Counted from the first letter of the stretch, positions 1-8,487 are shown. The stretch is DNA of 64,000 nt from Hyphomicrobiales bacterium (GCA_900473685.1 UCNE01000018.1:186001-250000); one strand, 5' to 3'. The notes: generated by a model from the letters alone, not told the origin. Made by a program: numbers and translations.

Positions 1-571
1 AGTGGCGCAGCTTGTCGCCAACCAGTTCGGACAGGAACTCGTGATTGCGAATTTCCTCGATCAGGTCGAAGCCGTATTTCAGCTCGGCGACATCGCGGGT
101 CGTGTGGGTGAGGATGACTTCCTCGAATTTTTCGAATGTTTCCGGGTCGCGGATCAGGCTTGCAAACGGCGCGATGCCGGTTCCGGTCGAAAACATATAG
201 AGACGTTTTCCGGGTGTCAGAGCGTCAAGCACCAGCGTGCCTGTCGGCTTCTTGCGCATCAGAACCTGATCGCCGGGCTTGATGCTCTGCAGATGCGACG
301 TCAGGGGGCCATCCGGCACCTTGATCGAGAAGAACTCGAGTTCTTCGTCCCAGGCCGGGCTCGCGATCGAATAGGCGCGATAGACCGGCTTGCCATCGAC
401 CATCAGGCCGATCATGGCGAATTCGCCGGAGCGGAACCGGAATTCGACCGGGCGCGTCATGCGGAAGCTGAACAGCCGGTCCGTATAATGCGTGACCTTG
501 GTCACCGTTTCGGCGAACACGCCGGCGGGTACGGTTACGGCAAATTCTTCAATCTTGGCAGGAGCATTCAT
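1..571 (-). CDS. fpr: Ferredoxin-NADP reductase, 3' end outside window
   Basis: This FAD enzyme moves electrons between NADP(H) and ferredoxin or flavodoxin in the cytoplasm. The frame starts at the ATG at 571 and runs off the left edge after 190 codons; the family is about 260-270 residues, so roughly 70 are missing. It shows the FAD-binding motif RAYSIAS near residue 66 and the pyridine-nucleotide motif STGTGIAPF near residue 131. The gene follows the sulfite reductase cluster on the same strand after a 138-base gap with its own hairpin, so it may be transcribed separately. Its position makes it a plausible reductant source for that enzyme, which is an inference. Confidence 0.93.
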   Translation of the reverse strand, partial: MNAPAKIEEFAVTVPAGVFAETVTKVTHYTDRLFSFRMTRPVEFRFRSGEFAMIGLMVDGKPVYRAYSIASPAWDEELEFFSIKVPDGPLTSHLQSIKPGDQVLMRKKPTGTLVLDALTPGKRLYMFSTGTGIAPFASLIRDPETFEKFEEVILTHTTRDVAELKYGFDLIEEIRNHEFLSELVGDKLRH

Positions 572-627
572 TTCGGCGTCAGGTCCTGTAATGATCAGCA
601 ATTCTTTCAGGTATCAGCGGATATTCC

Positions 628-675
628 AAAAGGCGCTTCTTTGGAAGCAATTCCGTTCCAATTATAGCGCCTTTT
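628..675 (-). promoter_or_regulatory. Inverted repeat with an embedded TATAAT upstream of fpr
   Basis: Nine-base arms AAAAGGCGC (628-636) and GCGCCTTTT (667-675) pair perfectly. Inside them a second dyad TTGGAA (641-646) / TTCCAA (656-661) is present. Read on the minus strand, TATAAT lies at 666-661, about 90 bases upstream of the fpr ATG, a perfect -10 sequence, but I see no convincing -35 at 17 bases. The element could be the terminator of the upstream cys operon, an fpr operator/promoter, or both. Confidence 0.4.
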
Positions 676-709
676 GCAGATTGATGCGCGCTTCAGACTG
701 TCGCGGGCT

Positions 710-1207
710 CTAAGAAACCCGCCGCCAGCTGTAGGATTTCGCATCCGCCGATGGTTTTGCCGTCGGCTGGTAGTGATTGTCGATCCCCGGCAGCCGCCCT
801 TCTGACAGTCGCTTCAGCGCCGTTTCGTTACTGACCGCGAAACTGTCGACACCACAGCGCAGCATCAGCGGCACCTGGTCGATCAGCACGTCGCCGACAG
901 CACGGATTTCCTTGCCGTAACCCAAACGAACGCGCAGCAGCGACGCATGGCTGAACGCCCGGCCATCGTTGAAGGCCGGGAAAGCCACAGCAATCAAAGA
1001 GACCTGCTCCAGAAACGGCTGCAGCCGCGTTACGTCATCGGCAGGATTGATCAAAACGCCAAGCCCGCTATCGCCTGATGATGCCTTCTCAAGAAAAGCC
1101 TCAATCCCGAGAATGGCTTTCTCGTTCGAACCTGCCTTGGTTTCCTCGGTTTCAACTACCCAGGGATCGTCCGTTACGAAGCCGGTTTCTTTCCAGATTT
1201 TCGTCAT
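710..1207 (-). CDS. DUF934 family protein of the sulfite reduction cluster
   Basis: This 165-residue soluble protein belongs to the DUF934 family, which is almost always encoded next to sulfite/nitrite reductase in alphaproteobacteria. The family-typical core KEIRAVGDVLIDQ lies near residue 101, followed by a conserved single cysteine (LRCGVDSF). It has no signal peptide or membrane segment. It begins 17 bases after the reductase stop, so the two are almost certainly cotranscribed. The molecular role is not established; involvement in assembly or electron supply to the reductase is inferred from linkage only. Confidence 0.9.
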   Translation of the reverse strand: MTKIWKETGFVTDDPWVVETEETKAGSNEKAILGIEAFLEKASSGDSGLGVLINPADDVTRLQPFLEQVSLIAVAFPAFNDGRAFSHASLLRVRLGYGKEIRAVGDVLIDQVPLMLRCGVDSFAVSNETALKRLSEGRLPGIDNHYQPTAKPSADAKSYSWRRVS

Positions 1208-1224
1208 GTCTTTATCCTTGCCTC

Positions 1225-2898
1225 TCAGGCAGCTTCCTGGGCGTTGCCGCCATAAAGGGCATCCTTGAAAGGCTGCGGCCCGACCCGGCGATAGGCATCG
1301 AGGAAAATCTCCGACGGATCCTGACGCAGGCCAAGATAGGTATTGACGATCGTCTCGATCGCATCGGTGACCTTTTCCGGTTCGAAGCCGCGGCCGATGA
1401 TCTCGCCGATCGAGGTATTCTCATCGCCGGAACCACCAAGGGTGATCTGGTAGAGCTCGGCGCCCTTCTTTTCCACGCCCAGAAGGCCGATATGGCCGAC
1501 ATGGTGGTGACCGCAGGCATTGATGCAGCCGGAAATCTTGATCTTCAGCTCGCCGATTTCAGCCTGCCGCTCCGGATTGCCGAAGCGGGTGGAGATTTCC
1601 TGCGACAGCGGGATCGAGCGCGCATTGGCAAGCGCGCAATAGTCCAAGCCGGGACAGGCAATGATATCGGTGATCAGCCCGGCATTGGCCGTCGCCAGAC
1701 CGATCGAAACCAGACCGCGATAAAGCGCCTCCAGATCAGCCAGCGCCACATGTGGCAGGATGATGTTCTGCTCGTGGCTGATGCGGATTTCGTCGAAGGC
1801 GTATTCCTGCGCCAGATCGGCGATCGCATCCATCTGGCTGTCGCTGGCATCGCCCGGGATACCCCCGATCGGCTTCAGCGACACAGTCACCATGCCGTAG
1901 TCCGGATGCTTGTGCGGCTGGACATTCTGCTGCACCCAGCGGGCGAACTCCGGATCGGCCTTCTTCCAGCCGGCCAGATTGGCCCAGCCTTCCGGACGGT
2001 CGGTCAGCGGCGGCAGTGCGAAATAGCTGGTGATGGCCTGAATGTCGGCTTCCGGCAGCTTCAGCTCGGTATTCTTGAGCTGGAGGAACTCCTGCTCGAC
2101 CTGAGTGGCCAGAACTTCCGCACCGGTTTCGTGCACGAGGATCTTGATACGGGCCTTGTACTTGTTGTCGCGGCGGCCGTGCAGATTGTATACGCGCATG
2201 ACCGCTGTCGTGTATGATAACAGGTCTTCTTCCGGCAGGAAGTCGCGGATCTTCTTGGCAATCATCGGCGTACGCCCCTGCCCGCCACCAACATAGACGG
2301 CAAAGCCGATCTCGCCCTTGTCATTCTTCTTCAGGTGCAGGCCGATGTCGTGCACCTGGATGGCAGCACGGTCGCGCTCGGCACCGGTGACGGCGATCTT
2401 GAACTTGCGCGGCAGGAAGGAAAATTCCGGGTGAACGGACGACCACTGGCGCAGGATTTCAGCATAGGGGCGCGGATCGGCGACTTCATCAGCAGCGGCA
2501 CCGGCAAAATGGTCGGCGGTGACGTTGCGGATACAGTTGCCGGATGTCTGGATGGCGTGCATCTCGACAGAGGCGAGTTCCGCCAGAATATCCGGCGTGT
2601 CCGAGAGTTTTGGCCAGTTATACTGAATGTTCTGGCGCGTGGTGAAATGGCCATAACCGCGATCGTACTTGCGGGCGACATGAGCAAGCATACGCATCTG
2701 GTTGCTGTTCAGCGTACCGTAAGGAATTGCAACACGCAGCATGTAGGCGTGAAGCTGCAGGTAGACGCCGTTCATCAGCCTGAGCGGCTTGAAGGCATCC
2801 TCGGCAAGCTCGCCGGAGAGGCGGCGGGTTACCTGATCGCGGAACTGCGCGACACGGCCGGCAACAAACGTATGGTCGAATTCGTCATAACGGTACAT
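1225..2898 (-). CDS. cysI: Sulfite/nitrite reductase hemoprotein
   Basis: Siroheme- and [4Fe-4S]-dependent reductase of assimilatory sulfur metabolism, converting sulfite to sulfide with six electrons. The 557-residue length fits the family. The cluster-binding cysteines are visible as ACPGLDYC (C-x5-C, near residue 415) and SGCINACGHH (C-x3-C, near residue 455), the classic siroheme-linked arrangement. Two NIR/SIR repeats precede them. It follows the DUF2849 gene by 14 bases and is downstream of cysG, which makes its siroheme. No cysJ flavoprotein gene is adjacent, so the electron donor is probably ferredoxin or another reductase. Nitrite as substrate cannot be excluded from sequence. Confidence 0.93.
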   Translation of the reverse strand: MYRYDEFDHTFVAGRVAQFRDQVTRRLSGELAEDAFKPLRLMNGVYLQLHAYMLRVAIPYGTLNSNQMRMLAHVARKYDRGYGHFTTRQNIQYNWPKLSDTPDILAELASVEMHAIQTSGNCIRNVTADHFAGAAADEVADPRPYAEILRQWSSVHPEFSFLPRKFKIAVTGAERDRAAIQVHDIGLHLKKNDKGEIGFAVYVGGGQGRTPMIAKKIRDFLPEEDLLSYTTAVMRVYNLHGRRDNKYKARIKILVHETGAEVLATQVEQEFLQLKNTELKLPEADIQAITSYFALPPLTDRPEGWANLAGWKKADPEFARWVQQNVQPHKHPDYGMVTVSLKPIGGIPGDASDSQMDAIADLAQEYAFDEIRISHEQNIILPHVALADLEALYRGLVSIGLATANAGLITDIIACPGLDYCALANARSIPLSQEISTRFGNPERQAEIGELKIKISGCINACGHHHVGHIGLLGVEKKGAELYQITLGGSGDENTSIGEIIGRGFEPEKVTDAIETIVNTYLGLRQDPSEIFLDAYRRVGPQPFKDALYGGNAQEAA

Positions 2899-2912
2899 CG
2901 GTCTTCTTTTCC

Positions 2913-3227
2913 TTAAGCCGCGTGCACGGGGCCGCTCAGGCCTTTGTATCCTGGCGCATAATCGATCGTCGGGCCTTCGGCACGCACGCGTTCGCGCATC
3001 CGCAGCGGCCGCAACACGCCTGCCACTTCTTCAATATCGATAACGTTCACGTCAACCACCTTGTTATCGGCAAAGGCAGCCTTGCCGGTTGCTTCCAGCG
3101 CAGTCACGGCTTCGGCATGGCGGGCGATAAAGGCGTCCTGCAGCGATTCCACCCAATTGCCCGAGGCATCGAGCCAGACGGAAATGCCGTCGGACAGGCG
3201 GTTTGCGGTCAATACCTTGTCGGCCAT
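2913..3227 (-). CDS. DUF2849 family protein
   Basis: Small 104-residue protein of the DUF2849 family, found beside cysG and sulfite reductase in rhizobia. It is soluble, with no cysteine pairs, signal peptide or membrane helix visible. The sequence is notable for a tryptophan-bearing N-terminal strand (GISVWLDASGNWVES) and a C-terminal tail rich in Gly/Pro. Its start lies 1 base from the cysG stop and its end 14 bases from the reductase start, so it is translationally embedded in the operon. The function is unknown; an accessory role for the reductase is inferred from linkage. Confidence 0.88.
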   Translation of the reverse strand: MADKVLTANRLSDGISVWLDASGNWVESLQDAFIARHAEAVTALEATGKAAFADNKVVDVNVIDIEEVAGVLRPLRMRERVRAEGPTIDYAPGYKGLSGPVHAA

Positions 3228-3228
3228 G

Positions 3229-4689
3229 TCAGTTCCTCACTTCGTCAGTCTGTTTGTGCGGCACGTCCGCATAAGCGGTGGTGCCGATCGTCTTGCCCTT
3301 GACCAGCGGCTGCGAACGCTCGAAATTCGCACCTGCAACCGCATCACCGATGATCACCATGACCGGGCCATCCAGTTCATCGCGATATTGCAGGTCCGGC
3401 AGATCCTTCAGCGTGCCATGCAGCAGCTTGCGCTCCGCACGGCTGGCGTTTTCGATTACCGCAACCGTGGTCTCCTGCGGCAAGCCAGCCTCGATCAGGC
3501 GTGCGGCAACGGAGGCTGCCACCGTGCGGCCCATATAGACGGCAATGGTGGCGCCGGAAATGGCAAGACGCGCCCAATCGGGCAGAACGTCACCGGTCAG
3601 GTCGTGGCCGGTGGTGAAGATCAGCGAGGAGGCAACACCGCGCAACGTCAGCGGCAGTTCGAAATCGGCGGCAGCCGCAAAAGCAGACGTGATGCCGGGG
3701 ACAATCTCATAGGTGATACCGGCTTCGCGCAACGCGGCCATTTCCTCACCCGCACGGCCATAGACCAGCGGATCGCCGGATTTCAGCCGGACGACACGCT
3801 TGCCGTCCTGGCCGAGCCGCACCAGCAGCTGGTTGATTTCGTCCTGCGATTTCGAATGGCAGCCCTTGCGCTTGCCGACCGGCAGGCGCTCGGCATCGCG
3901 GCGGCCCATATCGACGATAGCCTGCGGCACCAGCGCATCATAGACAATCACGTCGGCTTCCATCATCACGCGCTGAGCCCGCAGGGTCAAAAGATCTTCA
4001 GCGCCAGGACCGGCTCCAACCAGCCAGACATGACCGGGAACGCGATCGACCGACTGCAGCAACCGCGATGCTTCGCGGCGGGCTTCGGCGACATTTCCGA
4101 GCGAGACCTGGTCGGCAACAGGACCGGAAAAGAAGCGGCGCCAGAAAACCCGGCGGGAAACACCACGCGGTAGAACGCGGTCGGCGGTATCGCGATAGGC
4201 CTGCGCGAGTGACGCAAGCGCGCCAAGCGAGGGAGAAAGCAGCTGATCGATCTGTGCGCGGATCATCTGCGCCAGCACCGGGCCTGCGCCTTCCGTGCCG
4301 ATGGCAACAGCGACGGGCGCACGATTGACCAGCGCCGGCGTCAGGAAATCGCAGAATTCGGGCTGATCGACCGCATTGGCCGGAATTTTCTGAGCGCGGG
4401 CGGCGGCCACGATCAAACGGTCCTGTGCGGCATCGCCGGTCGCTGCAAAAACCAGTGTCGCCCCATCGACCTGGCTCGCCTCGAAATGCCTCTGCACAAG
4501 CTCTATGGCATTGGCGGAGAGGAACGCGGCAAAATCCGCCTCCGGCTGATCGGCATAGGCAACGATCCGCGCCTGCGTGTTCAATAGCAGCCGCACCTTG
4601 GCAAAGGCCTCGTCGCCATTGCCGAAAACCGCCACGCATTTCTGCGCAACGCGGAAGAAGGCCGGAAAGACGGTCAGTTGCTCGGTCAT
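3229..4689 (-). CDS. cysG: Siroheme synthase (fused dehydrogenase/ferrochelatase and methyltransferase)
   Basis: Makes siroheme from uroporphyrinogen III: SAM-dependent methylation, NAD-dependent oxidation and iron insertion. The 486-residue protein has the N-terminal NAD-binding oxidase/ferrochelatase module (residues 1-210; nucleotide motif VFGNGDEAFAK, active-site region NAVDQPEFCDF) and the C-terminal uroporphyrinogen methyltransferase module (about 220-460; VGAGPGAEDLLTLRA and VRLKSGDPLVYGRAGEE). It is the first gene of the operon, so siroheme production is coupled to the reductase downstream. The NAD motif has Asn where Gly is usual, a minor deviation. Confidence 0.95.
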   Translation of the reverse strand: MTEQLTVFPAFFRVAQKCVAVFGNGDEAFAKVRLLLNTQARIVAYADQPEADFAAFLSANAIELVQRHFEASQVDGATLVFAATGDAAQDRLIVAAARAQKIPANAVDQPEFCDFLTPALVNRAPVAVAIGTEGAGPVLAQMIRAQIDQLLSPSLGALASLAQAYRDTADRVLPRGVSRRVFWRRFFSGPVADQVSLGNVAEARREASRLLQSVDRVPGHVWLVGAGPGAEDLLTLRAQRVMMEADVIVYDALVPQAIVDMGRRDAERLPVGKRKGCHSKSQDEINQLLVRLGQDGKRVVRLKSGDPLVYGRAGEEMAALREAGITYEIVPGITSAFAAAADFELPLTLRGVASSLIFTTGHDLTGDVLPDWARLAISGATIAVYMGRTVAASVAARLIEAGLPQETTVAVIENASRAERKLLHGTLKDLPDLQYRDELDGPVMVIIGDAVAGANFERSQPLVKGKTIGTTAYADVPHKQTDEVRN

Positions 4690-4720
4690 AACGTGGGATT
4701 CTGATCCTGTTACAAATTCT

Positions 4721-4733
4721 GGGGAATATCCCC
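4721..4733. promoter_or_regulatory. Short dyad upstream of cysG
   Basis: GGGGA-ATA-TCCCC is a perfect five-base-arm dyad located 32-44 bases upstream of the cysG ATG, in the intergenic space shared with the deaminase gene. Position and symmetry suit an operator. No regulator can be named, and a dyad this short can occur by chance. Confidence 0.25.
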
Positions 4734-4933
4734 TTTATAAGGCGAACATTGAAGAAACAGAAATTCCGAAGCCTTTGCAGGCGGATATTCTTTTGCTCGA
4801 CTCCAGCATAATTTGAGCAAATATCTCCGGCGATCCAGGCAGTGTGCGCGGCAAGTTCGAGTCTGCAAGCATTGCCTATGATGTCCGAAATCCGCTAAAT
4901 GCCAGAAATCCTACTGTCCGGAGCCATGACCTG

Positions 4934-5521
4934 ATGAACAATTCCAAGCTTGCAGAACGCCTGCTGACCGTCATCGAATCCGATGTCCTGCCCTTGACGG
5001 AACAGGGTGTCGCTGCCGGCAACAAGGTTTTTGGGGCGGCGATCCTGCGCAAATCCGATCTGTCGCTGGTGATCGCCGAAACCAACAACGAGACGGAAAA
5101 TCCGCTTTGGCATGGCGAGGTGCATACGCTGAAGCGCTTCTACGAGCGCGCGGAAAAGCCCGACACCAAGGATCTGATCTTCCTCTCGACCCATGAACCT
5201 TGCTCGATGTGCCTGTCGGCAATCACCTGGGCGGGTTTTGACAATTTCTATTACCTGTTCAGCCATGAAGATTCGCGCGACGCATTCTCGATCCCGCACG
5301 ACCTGAAAATCCTCAAAGAAGTGTTCCGGCTGGATCCCGGCGGTTATGCCAAGACCAACGCATTCTGGCGCTCGGCATCGATCGCCGATCTGGTCGCGAC
5401 ATCGGATGAAGCCGATAAAGCAACACTTCGAGCGCAGGATCAGCGCATCCGCGCACGATACCAGGCGCTGTCGGATGACTATCAGTCCGGCAAGGACGAC
5501 AACGCCATTCCGCTGAATTGA
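4934..5521 (+). CDS. Nucleoside/cytidine deaminase-like zinc hydrolase
   Basis: A 195-residue protein of the CDA/deoxycytidylate deaminase fold, expected to deaminate a nucleobase, nucleoside or related amine. The zinc and catalytic residues are visible as HGEVHTL (H-x-E, near residue 58) and PCSMC (C-x2-C, near residue 93). I chose the ATG at 4934 because GGAG lies 10 bases upstream and family members begin here; the open frame extends to 4844 without a ribosome site. mazG starts 6 bases after its stop, so the pair probably forms a nucleotide-metabolism operon. The substrate is not determinable from sequence. Confidence 0.85.
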   Translation: MNNSKLAERLLTVIESDVLPLTEQGVAAGNKVFGAAILRKSDLSLVIAETNNETENPLWHGEVHTLKRFYERAEKPDTKDLIFLSTHEPCSMCLSAITWAGFDNFYYLFSHEDSRDAFSIPHDLKILKEVFRLDPGGYAKTNAFWRSASIADLVATSDEADKATLRAQDQRIRARYQALSDDYQSGKDDNAIPLN

Positions 5522-5527
5522 GCCCCC

Positions 5528-6361
5528 ATGCAGCCCTCCAAGGATATCAGCCGCCTGCTCGACATCATGGAAGCCCTGCGCCAGCCGGTGACGGGCTGCC
5601 CCTGGGACATTGTCCAGACCTTCGAGACCATCAAGCCGTATACGCTTGAGGAAGCCTATGAAGTTGCTGACGCCATCGAGCGCGCCGACATGGACGATCT
5701 CTGCGACGAACTCGGCGATCTTTTATTGCAGGTGGTTTTTCACGCCCGTATGGCCGAGGAAGCCGGCGATTTCGCTTTCGGCGATGTGGTCGAGGCGATC
5801 ACGCGAAAAATGATCCGCCGTCACCCCCATGTTTTTGCCCGGTCAGACGCCGACACGCCACAGGCCGTCAAACTGCAATGGGACGAGATCAAGCAGGCGG
5901 AAAAAACTGAGCGCCGCGAACGGCGGGCAAAACGCGGCCTGCCGGAGGATGTCAACACCGGGCATCTCGGCTCCGTCCAGCGCAGTTTTCCGGCACTGGT
6001 GGAGGCGCTGAAACTTCAGGAACGGGCAGCCAAGGTCGGCTTCGACTGGTCCTCGCCCGAACCCATTCTCGACAAGATCGAGGAAGAGATCGCCGAATTG
6101 CGCGAAGCTCTTGCATCGAACGACAAGGCAAAGGTGGCGGACGAGCTCGGCGACCTGATCTTCGCCGTCGTCAATATCGGCCGCCATGTCGGCGCTGACC
6201 CGGAAATGGCGCTGCGCGGAACCAACACCAAATTCCGGCGCCGTTTCGCGCATATTGAGACGGAACTGGAGGCTCAAGGCGAAACGCTTGAGGACGCTAC
6301 GCTGGAGCGAATGGAAGACCTCTGGCAGGCCGCCAAGGCCATCGAACGGCAACTGAGCTGA
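5528..6361 (+). CDS. mazG: Nucleoside triphosphate pyrophosphohydrolase
   Basis: Hydrolyses (d)NTPs to NMP and pyrophosphate, acting in nucleotide-pool housekeeping. The 277-residue protein contains two MazG helical-bundle domains. The first (about 20-130) carries the metal-binding pattern EEAYEVADAIE followed by DELGDLLLQVVFHARMAEE. The second (about 165-265) carries EEEIAELREAL followed by DELGDLIFAVVNIGRH. Length and two-domain layout match E. coli-type MazG. It lies 6 bases behind the deaminase gene. The convergent neighbour is separated by a strong inverted repeat. Confidence 0.95.
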   Translation: MQPSKDISRLLDIMEALRQPVTGCPWDIVQTFETIKPYTLEEAYEVADAIERADMDDLCDELGDLLLQVVFHARMAEEAGDFAFGDVVEAITRKMIRRHPHVFARSDADTPQAVKLQWDEIKQAEKTERRERRAKRGLPEDVNTGHLGSVQRSFPALVEALKLQERAAKVGFDWSSPEPILDKIEEEIAELREALASNDKAKVADELGDLIFAVVNIGRHVGADPEMALRGTNTKFRRRFAHIETELEAQGETLEDATLERMEDLWQAAKAIERQLS

Positions 6362-6374
6362 CATTTTGCGGTGC

Positions 6375-6404
6375 GTTGACGTTACGGCATGCCGTTACGT
6401 CAAC
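6375..6404. terminator. Near-perfect 30-base palindrome between convergent genes
   Basis: Arms GTTGACGTTACGGC (6375-6388) and GCCGTTACGTCAAC (6391-6404) pair with one mismatch around an AT centre. It lies 13 bases after the mazG stop and 7 bases before the stop of the opposite-strand gene, so it could terminate both. There is no T-run on either side, and the two-base centre makes a relaxed hairpin awkward, so a protein-binding site is an alternative. Confidence 0.5.
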
Positions 6405-6411
6405 ACTCATT

Positions 6412-7041
6412 TCAGACCTGCCTGTTCTGGGCTGCCACTTTCACTTTGCTATTCGTCATCCAATCCTGTCCAGGCGGTAGAATCGTAGCTTGAACCGCTT
6501 CCGGGGGCGGGCTGCGGGCTGCGGGGGGCGGGCTGCGGGCTGCGGGCTGCGGGCCAAATCTCCTGTGGTAGCTCCTCACTGTATCGAATATTTGCCTTGC
6601 CGAAAAATCAGCAATGTAACTTACATCAATCATTTCTACGCCGCCTCCGGCCATATGCACGGCGATCACCTTGGTCTGGCGGAATTGGCCGCTTTCATGG
6701 AATTTGACTTTAGATACCGAAGACCAAGGCAGCATCGTGATGCGATGATGCACGACAGTACCGCCAGTCGGCTCGATGATGAGTACCGGCGTCTGAAAAT
6801 CCATTTTCGAAAGGAGCTTCATAGAACCGACGAGACATCCTGCAGCCATCAAGCACCATGCGACCGGCACGACGACAGCGCTCCCTCCAAAGCCGGCCGG
6901 CAAAACTGCATATATCGCTTTGATTGCAACTGCTGGCAAAACTGCGCTGATGGCATAGACGGCTAAGCGATACGCCCGTTTCGAACGTTTAAACTCCAGT
7001 CGAGGAAAATCTACTGAAGTGTCCGTCTTCATTTGGCGCAT
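6412..7041 (-). CDS. Small membrane protein, STM3941-like, with heptapeptide repeat tail
   Basis: A 209-residue protein that I cannot assign to a known function. Two hydrophobic segments (about residues 26-50 and 56-75) suggest a membrane hairpin, followed by a PH-like soluble part (LLIEPTGG-type strand, ITMLPWSSVSKVKF) resembling STM3941-type proteins. Near residue 165 an AARSPPP heptapeptide occurs twice, encoded by a seven-unit tandem 7-mer DNA repeat. An alternative ATG at 7032 is better spaced from a GGAG than the one used. It sits between core genes mazG and hflX, has lower coding regularity than they do, and looks like an accessory insertion. Confidence 0.65.
   Translation of the reverse strand: MRQMKTDTSVDFPRLEFKRSKRAYRLAVYAISAVLPAVAIKAIYAVLPAGFGGSAVVVPVAWCLMAAGCLVGSMKLLSKMDFQTPVLIIEPTGGTVVHHRITMLPWSSVSKVKFHESGQFRQTKVIAVHMAGGGVEMIDVSYIADFSARQIFDTVRSYHRRFGPQPAARSPPPAARSPPPEAVQATILPPGQDWMTNSKVKVAAQNRQV
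6507..6555. repeat. Seven tandem 7-base units (GCGGGCT) inside a coding region
   Basis: Seven contiguous units fill 49 bases: GCGGGCT at 6507, 6514, 6528, 6535 and 6542, a variant GCGGGGG at 6521, and a final GCGGGCC at 6549. Three units encode seven residues, giving the repeated AARSPPP peptide. Because the unit is not a multiple of three, loss or gain of one unit would shift the reading frame for the last ~30 residues. Confidence 0.9.
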
Positions 7042-7083
7042 TGCTCCGTAGAGATTTCAATATTCAACCCCGTCGGGATTAGT

Positions 7084-8409
7084 CTACCAGTCCTGCGCCG
7101 CAGCCTTCGGCCCATTGCCAAGCAGCCGGTCGAGTTCTTCCGATTCGCTGGGTGTCATGCGCAGGTCAAGGCTGACGGAGCCGTCTTCCAGATCTTCCCG
7201 GCCATCGACCATCGTGTGCTCATAGACCCAGGACAGCAATTTCAGCCTGCTGGCCGGCAGCACGACATTGCATTCCATCAGAACGCCGGACAGGCGTTTG
7301 TTGATCTCGTCGAGAAGGTGATCGACACCCTCGCCCGTGACGGCTGAAACGGCGACGGTGTTTTCGCTGTTTTCCGCTTTCTGAACGAGACTGTCATGCG
7401 CATCGGCATCCAGGAGATCGATCTTGTTCCAGGTTTCGATGATGCGCTCGGAGCGGGCTTTCTCATCGATGCCGAGATCGTCGAGAATGCGAATGACGTC
7501 CTGCGCCTGTACCTGGTTGTCCGGATCGGAGAGATCGCGCACATGCAGAATCAGATCGGCTTCCAGCACCTCTTCCAGCGTCGCCCGGAAGGCGGCAACC
7601 AGATGGGTCGGCAGGTCGGAAATGAAACCGACAGTGTCGGACAGCATCACCATGCGGCCGTGCGGCAGCTTCATCCGGCGCAACGTCGGATCGAGCGTCG
7701 CAAACAGCATGTCTTCGGCCAGAACGCCCGCACCGGTGATACGATTGAACAGCGTCGACTTGCCGGCATTGGTATAGCCGACGAGGGCGACGATCGGATG
7801 CGGGACCTTCTTGCGCTTGGCGCGGTGGAGCTGACGGGTGCGGCGCACCTGCTCCAGCTCCTTCTCGAGCTTGACGATCTTTTCCTGCAACAGCCGGCGG
7901 TCGGCTTCGATCTGGGTTTCACCCGGGCCACCCATGAAGCCAGCACCACCGCGCTGGCGTTCCAGGTGGGTCCAGCTGCGAACCAGCCGGCCCTTCTGAT
8001 AGTTCAGATGCGCAAGCTCGACCTGCAGCGTGCCTTCCTTGGTGGACGCACGGCGGCCGAAGATTTCCAGGATGAGACCGGTCCGGTCGATGACCTTGCA
8101 GTTCCATTCCTTTTCAAGATTGCGCTGCTGAACCGGGGTGAGCGGATGATCGATGATGACGAGGCCGGCATCGTGCTCGCTGAGCAAATGGCCAATCTCC
8201 TCGATCTTGCCGCTACCGAGCAACGTTCCAGGCTTCGGCTGGGCGACGGGCACGATCATGCCGTGCACGACTTCGAGATCGATGGCGAGTGCCAAACCGA
8301 TCGTTTCCTCCAGCCGGCTTTCATCGCTGCGCGTCGAGGTGGCGGCAATGATCTCGGCGTTCTGTCTGCCCGTCTTTTTCAGGACTGGGACGATGACAAC
8401 GGCGCGCAT
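7084..8409 (-). CDS. hflX: Ribosome-associated GTPase HflX
   Basis: GTPase that binds the large ribosomal subunit and splits stalled 70S ribosomes. The 441-residue protein has the HflX N-terminal domain (about 1-195, with GGPGETQIEADRR) and a TRAFAC G domain with G1 GYTNAGKST (near residue 208), G3 DTVGF and G4 NKID. It follows hfq on the same strand, the usual hfq-hflX order. The frame is open for 26 further codons upstream, right to the hfq stop at 8488-8490, but holds no ATG, GTG or TTG, so 8409 is the first standard start. Confidence 0.95.
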   Translation of the reverse strand: MRAVVIVPVLKKTGRQNAEIIAATSTRSDESRLEETIGLALAIDLEVVHGMIVPVAQPKPGTLLGSGKIEEIGHLLSEHDAGLVIIDHPLTPVQQRNLEKEWNCKVIDRTGLILEIFGRRASTKEGTLQVELAHLNYQKGRLVRSWTHLERQRGGAGFMGGPGETQIEADRRLLQEKIVKLEKELEQVRRTRQLHRAKRKKVPHPIVALVGYTNAGKSTLFNRITGAGVLAEDMLFATLDPTLRRMKLPHGRMVMLSDTVGFISDLPTHLVAAFRATLEEVLEADLILHVRDLSDPDNQVQAQDVIRILDDLGIDEKARSERIIETWNKIDLLDADAHDSLVQKAENSENTVAVSAVTGEGVDHLLDEINKRLSGVLMECNVVLPASRLKLLSWVYEHTMVDGREDLEDGSVSLDLRMTPSESEELDRLLGNGPKAAAQDW

Positions 8410-8487
8410 GTCATCGCGAAGCTTTACAAGCTCCGGGATGATCGACGCCGATTTGGTATCACGTTTGGTAATGTGTCTTGTATCCCG

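Noticed and set aside
1078..2217. 379-residue + strand frame over the sulfite reductase
   Set aside because: Shadow of the reductase; no start context and no family features.
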